NCBI GenBank assembly: GCA_001567485.1
Contig: JZRA01000026.1
Coordinates: 16,008-80,007, forward strand
DNA: 64,000 bases
Origin: Chloroflexi bacterium OLB13
GTDB lineage: Bacteria > Chloroflexota > Anaerolineae > Aggregatilineales > Phototrophicaceae
Direction of reading: 5' to 3'
Shown: positions 37,805 to 45,650 of the stretch, one piece after another
How the letters are laid out: the number at the start of each line of letters is the position of its first letter
Numbering within the stretch: the first letter of the stretch is position 1
Made by a program: the position numbers and the translations under genes
Notes under the pieces: generated by a model
What the model saw: only the letters and a program-made list of their open reading frames with translations
Databases searched by the model: none
What the model was told of the DNA's origin: nothing

Positions 37805-38775
37805 CGATGCACGACCTACGCCGCTTCGACATCGTGACGCTGGGTGAGACGATGCTGCGGATCGTCCCGCCGCCGCCCCTGCGCCTCGGCCAGTCAGAGA
37901 CGCTCGCGCTCAGCTTTGGCGGCGCGGAGTCGACCGTCGCGGCTAATCTCGCGTGGCTCGGCCATCGTTCGGCGTGGTTCTCGCGCGTGCCGGACAACCC
38001 GCTTGGGCGCCAGCTCGTGCGCACCCTGCGCGGCTACGGCGTCGACTGCGACGATGTCGTATTCGATCCGCAGGCGCGGCTTGGCCTCTATTTCGTGGAA
38101 CTCGGCCCTGCCCCGCGCGGCATACAGGTGTGGTACGACCGCAAGCACTCCGCCGCCAGCCTGATGCGCCCAGAGGAGATTCCTGCGGGTTGGATCGAAC
38201 AGGCGCGTTGGCTGCATCTCACCGGCATCACGCCCGCGCTGAGCGACACCTGTGCGCAGACGACACATGCTGCACTTGATCGCGCACGGGCTGCCGGGCT
38301 GACCGTCTCGTTCGACGTCAATTATCGCGCGCTGCTGTGGCCTCCGCAGGCCGCGGGCGCCGCCCTCGAACCTCTATGCAAAGCCGCAGACATCACGTTC
38401 GTCGCCCGCCGAGACGCCGACGCGCTGTTTGGCATCAAAGGTGAACCTAGCGACGTCGCGCGCACGCTTTACGGCCGTTGGGGCGGCACGGTGATCGTGA
38501 CCTCCGGCGAACAAGGCGCGGCGGCTTATGACGGCACAGCGGCGTATCACGTTGACGCGATACCAACCACCCTCGTCGACCGGCTCGGCGCGGGGGATGC
38601 CTTCACCAGCGGCGTGATCGATCAACTAAGGGCTGGCGCGCCGCTTGAAACTGCGCTGCGCTTTGCGGCGGCGCTGGCCGCGATAAAATTGTCACTCTCC
38701 GGCGATATTGCGCTGGTGACGCGCGCTGAGATCGAGCGTGTCATGCGCGATCAGTCCGCGCTGCTTCGGCGGTAA
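37801..38775 (+). CDS. PfkB-family sugar kinase, 2-keto-3-deoxygluconate kinase-like
   Basis: 324 residues. N-terminal TLGETMLRIVPPP and FGGAESTVAANLAWLG match the substrate-binding region of KDG kinases. The C-terminal DRLGAGDAFTSGVI holds the catalytic Asp and anion hole of PfkB enzymes. GTG 37801 overlaps the stop of the epimerase gene (GTGTGA); an in-frame ATG at 37807 is the alternative. Next to a KDPG-type aldolase it likely phosphorylates a 2-keto-3-deoxy acid. Confidence 0.85.
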   Translation: MTMHDLRRFDIVTLGETMLRIVPPPPLRLGQSETLALSFGGAESTVAANLAWLGHRSAWFSRVPDNPLGRQLVRTLRGYGVDCDDVVFDPQARLGLYFVELGPAPRGIQVWYDRKHSAASLMRPEEIPAGWIEQARWLHLTGITPALSDTCAQTTHAALDRARAAGLTVSFDVNYRALLWPPQAAGAALEPLCKAADITFVARRDADALFGIKGEPSDVARTLYGRWGGTVIVTSGEQGAAAYDGTAAYHVDAIPTTLVDRLGAGDAFTSGVIDQLRAGAPLETALRFAAALAAIKLSLSGDIALVTRAEIERVMRDQSALLRR

Positions 38776-38792
38776 GGAGCAGCCTGACCTCA

Positions 38793-38826
38793 CCCCTCGG
38801 CCCTCTAATTTGGCTGAGGGGGAGTC
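38793..38826. repeat. Short GC-rich hairpin between kinase and aldolase genes
   Basis: CCCCTCGGCC followed by a short AT-rich loop and GGCTGAGGGGG forms a stem of about 8-9 bp. The CCTCACCCC flank resembles that of the REP-like copies. It may be a relative of that family or a weak terminator. Confidence 0.5.
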
Positions 38827-38903
38827 AAGCGCAGCGAGTCGGGATGAAGTAGGGCTGGGACTCGGAACAGCGCCGGAATGACCGCGCTGAAAGGATTCGT
38901 TCC

Positions 38904-39545
38904 ATGACCGATATGTCGGTCATCACATCGACGGGCATTATCGCCATTGTGCGCGGCGATCACGCGGCGCAGGTGCATACGGTGGCGACCGCACTGTACG
39001 AGGGCGGCGTGCGCGCGGTCGAGGTGACGATGAACTCGCCGGGCGCGCTCGACATGATCGCTGGGTTGGCCGCCAAGTGGCAGGATCGCATGCTGATCGG
39101 CGCTGGCACCGTGCTGACCGTCGAGCAGTTCGACGCGGCGGTTTCGGCTGGGGCGCAGTTTGTGGTCATGCCGGATACGTTTCCGCCGGTGATCGAACGC
39201 GCTCGCCAGCGGGGTATCGAACCGATCCCCGGCGCATATACAGCTACGGAAGTTCGTACGGCGGTGCGTGCCGGGGCGCGTTATGTCAAGCTGTTTCCCG
39301 CCATGCCGGCTGGCCCCAAGTACCTCGCGCAGCTGCGCGCGCCGCTGGATGGCGTGCACTTTGTCCCAACCGGTGGGATCGACGATGCAAACCTCACGGA
39401 TTTTGTGCGTGCTGGCGCTGTCGCGTTGGGAATCGGCAGCACGCTCGTCTCACGCCGGTTCGACGGCTCGCCCGCGCAGATGGACAACCTGCGCGATACC
39501 GCCCAACTGCTCATCAGCCTATTCGCTCAAGCCCGTCGGACGTAG
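38904..39545 (+). CDS. eda: KDPG/KHG aldolase family protein
   Basis: 213 residues, class I aldolase of the Eda family. Motifs: VEVTMNSPGAL, LIGAGTVLT, then the Schiff-base Lys in YVKLFPA (about 133), and VPTGGIDDANL near the end. It would split a phosphorylated 2-keto-3-deoxy acid to pyruvate and glyceraldehyde 3-phosphate (or the C-4 isomer). This is the last gene of the plus-strand arm. The symbol reflects the family; substrate preference is unproven. Confidence 0.87.
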   Translation: MTDMSVITSTGIIAIVRGDHAAQVHTVATALYEGGVRAVEVTMNSPGALDMIAGLAAKWQDRMLIGAGTVLTVEQFDAAVSAGAQFVVMPDTFPPVIERARQRGIEPIPGAYTATEVRTAVRAGARYVKLFPAMPAGPKYLAQLRAPLDGVHFVPTGGIDDANLTDFVRAGAVALGIGSTLVSRRFDGSPAQMDNLRDTAQLLISLFAQARRT

Positions 39546-39576
39546 GGGACGCGGGCCGGCATCCAGCGCGCCACGA

Positions 39577-40242
39577 TCACCCGATCCGGCCGTCACCGTC
39601 CGCGGCGGCATCGGCTTCGGCTTCGGCTGCCGCCTCAGGCGCGTCGAACTCGGCATCCGGGTTGGGCGTCTCGTCACCGATCATGAAATCCGGCTCGGCG
39701 GCGACCGGTGGCTCGGCGTCGAGGCGTGCGTCTGCCGGACGGCTCGGCTCGGTGGCGGGCCGGGAGTCCTCACGGCTAACCATCGAAATCTTGCCGTCGA
39801 TGAACGCGCCTTCCTCGGTGCTGAGGGCCGTGGCGCTGATGTCGCCCCACACGCGGCCCGTGCGCAGAAGCTGAACCTTCTTGCCGCTGACGTTGCCGTG
39901 CACCGCGCCAGCGATGCTGATGTTCTTGGCGTGCAGATCGGCCATGATCTTGGCGGTTTCCCCGACCAGTACGTTGCCCTGAATGTCGAGGCTGCCGGTG
40001 AACGTGCCGTCGAGGCGGACGTTGCCGGTGCTCGACAGGCTGCCCTCGATGGTGCAGCCCGCGCCGATCACCGTGTCGAACCCGACCGGCTGCGGCATGG
40101 CGGGGATGGGCGTCTCGCGGGTGTCACGCACCGGCGAGCTGTAACTGCTGACCCGTTCAGCGGCCGCTTGACGGTCGGCGGGCTGGGCTTCAGGCTGGTG
40201 ATCGGGCGGGGTTTGGCTGCGGCGTCCGCCAAAAAACGACAT
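39577..40242 (-). CDS. Bactofilin-like polymer-forming cytoskeletal protein
   Basis: 221 residues. The central beta-helical bactofilin domain (about 55-150) has VIGAGCTIEGSLSSTGNVRL and later IMADLHAKNISIAGAVHG repeats. The N-terminal tail is Gln/Pro-rich, and the C-terminal tail (about 165-221) is acidic and Ala-rich, longer than usual. Bactofilins form filaments that locate envelope or cytoskeletal functions. It is divergent from the MurA-like gene across 143 bp. Confidence 0.88.
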   Translation of the reverse strand: MSFFGGRRSQTPPDHQPEAQPADRQAAAERVSSYSSPVRDTRETPIPAMPQPVGFDTVIGAGCTIEGSLSSTGNVRLDGTFTGSLDIQGNVLVGETAKIMADLHAKNISIAGAVHGNVSGKKVQLLRTGRVWGDISATALSTEEGAFIDGKISMVSREDSRPATEPSRPADARLDAEPPVAAEPDFMIGDETPNPDAEFDAPEAAAEAEADAAADGDGRIG

Positions 40243-40344
40243 CGCGTGTTACTCCTCATACAATCGGACGTTCACACCTTCGATTCTGACATGAATCCGG
40301 CCGGATGTCAGCCGCCGATCAGTCCACGGCGCAGATTTGCGGCA

Positions 40345-40353
40345 TGGTATAAT
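40345..40353 (+). promoter_or_regulatory. Extended -10 promoter element of the MurA-like gene
   Basis: TGGTATAAT is a perfect extended -10 (TGn plus TATAAT), 32 nt before ATG 40386. No clear -35 is seen, which an extended -10 does not require. A GGAGAAG ribosome site lies at 40368-40374. Confidence 0.5.
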
Positions 40354-40385
40354 GCGCGCCTACCATCGGAGAAGCATCATACGCT

Positions 40386-41650
40386 ATGCGCATTAAAGTC
40401 GAAGGCGGTCACGCCCTCAACGGAACGTATACCCCCAGCGGCAGCGCCAATGCTGCCGCTGCTTGTCTTGCGGCGGCGTTGATGACGCCACATCCGGTCA
40501 CGCTGTCGAACGTCCCAAACACGAACAGCACGGCCGCGCTGCTCCAACTGGCCCATACGCTCGGCGCGGAGATCAACGGCGGCAGCGGCGACGTCCCGCA
40601 CGAGCTGATCAGCGAGCAGATCACTAAGCGCCACCTCACCCCGCGACGACCGGCGGCATGGTGGGTGGAATGCTGTTCGTCGCCCCAATTCTGGCGCGGC
40701 GCGCGTTCCTGCGGCTGGAAGTCGACTTCCCGCTCAGCCGCGTGCGCACGCACCTCGAAGCGCTGCGCGACCTCAAGCAGGACGTGGTCACGTCACGCGG
40801 CGCGATTGAAGTCAACGCGGTTCGCTGGGATAACGCCGACGTGCTGCTCTCTCAAACCTCGGTGACAGCGACCGGCATGGTGATGATGTTGGCCGTGGCG
40901 CTCGGCCGCGAGACGATCATCCGCAACGCCGCCAGCGAGCCGCATGTGCAGGCGCTGGGCAAAATGCTGACGCTGATGGGCGCGTCGATTGACGGGCTGG
41001 GGAGCAACACGCTGACCGTCTACGGCCAGCGTGAGCTTGTCGGCGCGCACATGGCGATCCCTGCCGACCATATCGAAGCGGCGGCGGCGGCGGGGTTGAT
41101 CGCGCTGAGCGGTGGACGCGGGCAGGTGCACGGCGTCCCGCACGACAGCTTGCGCATGATCGCGCGGGTTTACAAACGCTTCGGCCTCAACCTCGATCTC
41201 GACTTCAACGACGTATTCGTGCCGCGCCAAGAGCCGTTCAGCTTGTCGAACCGCGAGGAAGACGTCGACGCCAGCATCGAATCGTCGCCGTGGCCGGGGT
41301 TCCCGTCTGACCTGCTGCCGCTGGCGACGGTGATCGCCACACAGGCGCACGGTACGTCGTTGATCCACGAGAAGATGTTCAACAACCGGCTGCTGTTCGT
41401 CGATAAGCTGAACGCGATGGGCGCCCAAATCGTGTTGTGCGACCCGCACCGCGCGATTGTCGTCGGGCGCTCGCCGCTGACCGGCATCTACATGGACACG
41501 CCGGACGTGCGCGCCGGTCTGGCGCTGCTGGGCGCGGCGTTGATCGCAGACGGCACGAGCACGATTGACAATGCGCAGGTGATCGGCAACGTGTTCGAGG
41601 ATGCGATCGGCAAAGTACAGCGCCTCGGAGCCACGATTCATGGCGATTGA
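40386..41650 (+). CDS. MurA/EPSP-synthase-fold protein with one frameshift; noncanonical
   Basis: The frame from ATG 40386 breaks at 40639-40642 (CCCC). Adding one C joins HLTP to ATTGGMVGGML, and the total becomes about 421 residues, the usual MurA length. The N-terminal PSGSANAAAACLAAALMT aligns with SGAKNAALP of MurA, but the conserved Lys is Ala. The Cys loop (usually GCAIGxRPVDLH) has no Cys. It probably does not perform enolpyruvyl transfer and may have another cell-wall role. The alpha/beta hydrolase gene follows after 27 nt. Confidence 0.75.
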
Positions 41651-41677
41651 TGGGCCGTCAGGCAGGCACACAACGAC

Positions 41678-42427
41678 ATGAACCGCGAGGTGCTCGGCCC
41701 GGACGACGGCCCTGTGATCGTGATGCTGCACGGATGGGGCGCCAACATCGACCTGCTGCGCCCGCTGGGTGAACGGCTCGCGTCATCCGGCTGCCGTGTC
41801 GTGATGTTCGACCTGCCGGGCTTCGGCCAAACTCCGCTGCCTTCCACACCGTGGAACGTGTTCGATTATGCGAAACACGTCATCGCCGAGTTGGACGCGC
41901 TCGGCATCCAGCGCGCGCACATATTCGGGCATTCATTCGGCGGGCGGCTGGGCTTGATCCTCGGCGCAGATTATCCCGACCGGGTGGATAAGCTGATGCT
42001 GTCCGACGCGGCAGGCATCCGCGCGCCGCTGCCGGTGATGATCCGTGTGCGCACCCGTGTATATAAGGGACTCCGGCGCGCGCTTGAGGCGGTCGGCCTG
42101 CGCGGATTAAGCGAGCGACTGCGCGCGGCCTATAATGCGCGCTACGGGTCGAGCGATTTCAACGCTGCGTCCGGCGTAATGCGCGAGACGTTCGTCAAGG
42201 TCGTCAATCAAGACCTCAGCGCGTGGGCCACGCGAGTCGTCGCGCCGACACTGCTGTTCTGGGGCAGCGCCGACACCGATACGCCGCTCGCGCAGGGTCG
42301 CCAGCTCGAATCGCTCATCCCCGACGCCGGCTTGATCGTGTTCGACGGCGCAGGGCATTACGCCTACCTCGAACGTGTCGCCGACACCGCCCGCATCATC
42401 CACCGATTTTTGAGTGATGAGGCGTGA
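41678..42427 (+). CDS. Alpha/beta hydrolase
   Basis: 249 residues. Oxyanion-side motif MLHGWGANID (about 16-25), nucleophile elbow GHSFGG (about 88-93), acid in WGSADTDTP and catalytic His in GAGHYAYLE. ATG 41678 is 27 nt after the MurA-like gene, so the pair may be co-transcribed. The substrate is unknown. Confidence 0.85.
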   Translation: MNREVLGPDDGPVIVMLHGWGANIDLLRPLGERLASSGCRVVMFDLPGFGQTPLPSTPWNVFDYAKHVIAELDALGIQRAHIFGHSFGGRLGLILGADYPDRVDKLMLSDAAGIRAPLPVMIRVRTRVYKGLRRALEAVGLRGLSERLRAAYNARYGSSDFNAASGVMRETFVKVVNQDLSAWATRVVAPTLLFWGSADTDTPLAQGRQLESLIPDAGLIVFDGAGHYAYLERVADTARIIHRFLSDEA

Positions 42428-42435
42428 GTGATGAG

Positions 42436-42562
42436 GGGAAAGTTGTTAGTTGCTAGTTGCTAGTTGTCAGTTATCAGGAGCCAGTTATCAGGGGATAGTT
42501 ATCAGGGGGCAGTTATCAGGGATCAGTTATCAGGAATCAGTTACCAGGAATCAGGGGATAGT
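42436..42562 (+). repeat. Degenerate tandem repeat, AGTTATCAGG-type
   Basis: At least six units of AGTTATCAGG (five exact, one AGTTACCAGG) with variable 3-8 nt linkers. The 5' part is TTAGTTGCTAGTTGCTAGTTG. Related sequence on the other strand occurs at 52462-52556, and weaker traces at 60619-60660. Confidence 0.85.
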
Positions 42563-42592
42563 GGGTGTGCCGTCGCTATGTCGCACGCAATC

Positions 42593-42651
42593 CCCCTCTC
42601 CCTGACGACCAACGGGAATACTGGAGGTCGGGAGAGAGAGGCTAGGGGTGA
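42593..42651. repeat. REP-like palindromic repeat, copy 2
   Basis: CCCCTCTCCC (42593-42602), then GACGACCAACGGGAATACTG, then GGTCGGGAGAGAGAGG. Core and flank GGTGAGGG agree with copy 1. Confidence 0.8.
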
Positions 42652-42889
42652 GGGTCTCTTATCCGCACGTCCAAAAGACACCGAAATACACAACTTGGGG
42701 TTATTGTATGTCAATGTCATCATTAGTTAGGGCTTGGAGGCATCGACAACCAGACCGATTATCGCTGAATCGCACCATTGACGGCCTGCGGCGCGCCGCG
42801 GCCTCCACCTTACCCGGACAGATCCGTTCGGGCCAACCGTTCAACGACCCAAAGGAGGGTAACAATCACGTGAGGGAGACAAGCAACCT

Positions 42890-43654
42890 ATGACACATAT
42901 TCTCGTGACCAATGACGACGGCGTGCACGCACCGGGGCTGTTCGCCCTTGTCCAAGCGATGCGCGCGTTCGGCGAGGTCGAAGTCGCCGCGCCGGCTGTC
43001 AATCAGAGCGCCAGCGGCCACAAAAAGACACTGTTCAACGACATCCCGGTGACGGACACCACGCTCAAGGACGGCACACCGGCGCTGTCAGTCGGCGGCT
43101 CGCCGGCGGACTGCGTGGCAGTGGTCTCGATGGGGCTGGCGCGCCATTGGCCGCCGGACATCGTCGTGAGCGGTATCAACCGTGGGGCGAACATGGGGCA
43201 GGACATCACCTACAGCGGCACCGTGACCGCCGCGCTCGAAGCCGCCATCGACGGCGTGCGGGCGGTGGCTGTCAGTCTCGATAATGCGCAGGCTACCGAG
43301 GTCGAGGACTACGCCGAGGCCGCACGGGTCGCTCAGCGCGTGGTCGAGGTCGCGCTGACACATCCGTTCCCGCCCCTGACGATCCTCAACGTCAACGTCC
43401 CGAACGCCAAGCGGGTGAAGGGCATCCGGCTGGTGCGTCAAGGCGTCCGTATCTACAATGACCAACTGGCCCGCAACGCCGAGGACACCGCCTATCGGAT
43501 CGTCGGCCCGGCCCCCGGCGGCGTGTACGATACGCTTGGCACCGACGTGTGGGCGCTGCATGAAGGGTACGCCGGCGTCACCCCGATCCACCTTGACATG
43601 ACGCATCACCAGTTTATGGCCGAGTTGGCCGCGTGGAACATCCTAGTCGATTGA
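42890..43654 (+). CDS. surE: 5'/3'-nucleotidase SurE
   Basis: 254 residues. N-terminal LVTNDDGVHAPGLFAL has the Asp pair that binds metal. NQSASGHKK and SGINRGANMGQDITYSGTVT are family hallmarks. It dephosphorylates nucleoside monophosphates in the cytoplasm. ATG 42890 has GAGGGAG about 10 nt upstream. Its 3' end overlaps the convergent endonuclease V gene by 12 bp. Confidence 0.93.
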   Translation: MTHILVTNDDGVHAPGLFALVQAMRAFGEVEVAAPAVNQSASGHKKTLFNDIPVTDTTLKDGTPALSVGGSPADCVAVVSMGLARHWPPDIVVSGINRGANMGQDITYSGTVTAALEAAIDGVRAVAVSLDNAQATEVEDYAEAARVAQRVVEVALTHPFPPLTILNVNVPNAKRVKGIRLVRQGVRIYNDQLARNAEDTAYRIVGPAPGGVYDTLGTDVWALHEGYAGVTPIHLDMTHHQFMAELAAWNILVD

Positions 43655-44299
43655 TCCCGCAAGCACGTGCGCCGCGCGGATCGGCTCAGGCAGCCGATAC
43701 CGCGTCGTGCAGGCCATCACCAGCGCCAGCGCCGAGTCAAGATCAACCCGGTGGCCCGACGAGACGTACACCGGCTTGACGCCCGCGCGTGTACGCAGCA
43801 CCGCCCCTAACATCTCATCCTTATAAACCAGCGGTGACCACTCGCCGCGCTCCACTCCCGGCGGTTGATAATCGCCGAGGAGATGACTCTTGCCGACTCC
43901 CACCGTCGGCCGGTCGATCCACAGCCCCAAATGGCATGCAAGCCCGATCTGGCGCGGGTGAATGCGCCCCATGCCGTCGACCAGCGCCACGTCCGGCTGG
44001 ATCTTCAAAGTGTCCCATGCAAGCAGGATCACCGGAATTTCGCGGAAGCTGAGCAGGCCGGGCACATACGGAAACGGCGTCGGGATACGCGCCACCGCCG
44101 TATCCAGCACGGTGAAGTCCGACCGCCGCATGACAACCACCGCAGCGGTGGACTGCCGGTTACGCACGCTGACATCGACGCCCGCGACCGTCTCAACCGA
44201 GGTGAGGTCAAGCGGGGAGTCAAAGTCGACGCGTGAGGCGAGCGCAAGCTGGATTGCTTTGGCCTCGGCGGTCGACGCCGGCCAGTCGTGCAAGATCAT
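43643..44299 (-). CDS. nfi: Endonuclease V (deoxyinosine 3' endonuclease)
   Basis: 218 residues. VAGVDVSVRN (about 40-49) holds the first catalytic Asp. YVPGLLSFREIP and DGMGRIHPRQIGLACHLG carry the Glu and Asp that complete the metal site. GVGKSHLLG is the later family motif. It nicks DNA or RNA near deaminated bases. ATG 44299 overlaps the stop of the upstream PatB/MalY gene (ATGA). Confidence 0.92.
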   Translation of the reverse strand: MILHDWPASTAEAKAIQLALASRVDFDSPLDLTSVETVAGVDVSVRNRQSTAAVVVMRRSDFTVLDTAVARIPTPFPYVPGLLSFREIPVILLAWDTLKIQPDVALVDGMGRIHPRQIGLACHLGLWIDRPTVGVGKSHLLGDYQPPGVERGEWSPLVYKDEMLGAVLRTRAGVKPVYVSSGHRVDLDSALALVMACTTRYRLPEPIRAAHVLAGSID

Positions 44300-45471
44300 C
44301 CGGCCACCGTGCGCTGGATGCGCTTCAGGCCGTCGAGCAGCGTCACGCGCGGACAGCCGAAGTTGAGCCGCACAAATCCATCACCGCCGGGGCCGAACGT
44401 CTTGCCGTCGTTGAGCGCCACCCGCCCGCGTTCGAGTAAGTGCGTATATGGGTCGTCGCCGATGGGCGTGTCACGGAAGTCAAGCCACGCGAGGAACGTC
44501 GCTTCTGGCACGGTGACTTTCACGCCGGGCATCTCGCGTTCGACAAAATCGACGACGGTATCGCGGTTCGCGCGCAGGTAGGGGATGAGCTGGTCGTGAT
44601 AGTCGCCGCCGTGATTCAGCGCCGCCTCCAGCGCAACCCAGCTCAACGCGCCGAGGCCGGGGACGATGTGACGGTTCTGTTCGGCCATAATGGCGTCGCG
44701 CATCGTCTTGTCGGTCACGATCCCGAACGACGTTTGCAGGCCCGGCATGTTGTAAGTCTTCGACAGCGACATCAGGGTGACGGTGTTCGCCGCGGCCTCC
44801 GGCGAGAGGGTGGCGAACGGGACATGCTTGATCTGCGGGTCGAGGATCAGGTCGCAGTGGATTTCGTCGCTGATGACGCGGATTCCGTGGCGCAGACAAA
44901 AGTCGGCGAGGCGCTCTTGCTCGGCGCGGCTGAACGCCCGGCCCGTCGGATTATGCGGACTGCTCATCAGCAGCAGCTTAGTCGCCGGCGTGATCGCGGC
45001 TTCGAGCGCGTCGAAGTCCAGCTCATAACGCAGGCGCTGACCGCTGGTCGTCACGCTCATCGGCGCATAGCGGATCGAATGGCCGAAGTTAGGCGGAACG
45101 GCGATGAACGGCGGATAGATCGGCGGGAGCAGCAGCACCTCATGGCCTGCCACGCCGATGACCTTGATAAGCTGGTTGATCGCGGAGATCAAGTTCGGCG
45201 CGAAGATCACGTCCTCAGGGGTGATCGTCCACCCGTAGCGGCGCTGTACGTAATCCACCACGGCATCGCGTATGCCCGGATGACCGAACTGGTAGCCGAA
45301 CAGCGGGTGTTCGAGGCGCGCTTTCAACGCGTCGATCACCGGCTGCGGCGTCGGGAAGTCGGTGTCCGCCACCCACATAGGCAGCACGTCACGATCGTAT
45401 TTATCCCATTTGAAGCTGCCGCTGCCACGACGATCAATCACACAGTCGAAATCGTACTGAACATGGGCCAT
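44296..45471 (-). CDS. PLP-dependent C-S lyase / aminotransferase-like, PatB/MalY family
   Basis: 391 residues, fold-type I PLP enzyme. MWVADTDFPTPQPVIDAL (about 33-50) and SSPHNPTGRAFSRAEQ are typical. ISDEIHCDLIL carries the Asp that contacts the PLP ring, and the PLP Lys is in LSKTYNMPG. Members are cystathionine beta-lyases, some with regulator roles. The ATG at 45471 is preferred over the GTG at 45483. It is translationally coupled to endonuclease V. Confidence 0.88.
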   Translation of the reverse strand: MAHVQYDFDCVIDRRGSGSFKWDKYDRDVLPMWVADTDFPTPQPVIDALKARLEHPLFGYQFGHPGIRDAVVDYVQRRYGWTITPEDVIFAPNLISAINQLIKVIGVAGHEVLLLPPIYPPFIAVPPNFGHSIRYAPMSVTTSGQRLRYELDFDALEAAITPATKLLLMSSPHNPTGRAFSRAEQERLADFCLRHGIRVISDEIHCDLILDPQIKHVPFATLSPEAAANTVTLMSLSKTYNMPGLQTSFGIVTDKTMRDAIMAEQNRHIVPGLGALSWVALEAALNHGGDYHDQLIPYLRANRDTVVDFVEREMPGVKVTVPEATFLAWLDFRDTPIGDDPYTHLLERGRVALNDGKTFGPGGDGFVRLNFGCPRVTLLDGLKRIQRTVAG

Positions 45472-45650
45472 GAGGGGGGACACCTAACAACTAATGCCGA
45501 CCGGGAACAAACAGTGCCTAGATGTACCGCAAGTCGTGCGTTTGGGAAATAGCCAACTTGCGCACGGGTGTACACCACAGAGGCGTGCGGTACAATCGAT
45601 TACTGTTCAATCACGACACCACAACAGCAATCGCGGAGGGAGCAACCCGT

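Larger units (their letters stand above)
42428..42889. other. Repeat-rich intergenic region upstream of surE
   Basis: 462 bases. It holds a tandem AGTTATCAGG array (42412-42562, starting at the end of the hydrolase gene) and a REP-like hairpin (42593-42651). The remaining 200 bases include a plausible leader of surE, with AAAGGAGGG at 42849-42858 and GAGGGAG nearer the start. An 81-codon open frame here is not supported. Confidence 0.6.

Noticed and set aside
23701..39545. Horizontally acquired genomic island
   Set aside because: Base and codon use appear like the flanks, and no integrase, tRNA or boundary repeat is seen. Functional clustering alone is insufficient.
42436..42562. CRISPR array
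   Set aside because: Units are only about 10 nt with irregular 3-8 nt spacing and no cas genes nearby.
42648..42893. 81-codon open frame upstream of surE
   Set aside because: It overlaps a repeat-rich leader, has no ribosome site at its start and its composition does not resemble neighbouring proteins.
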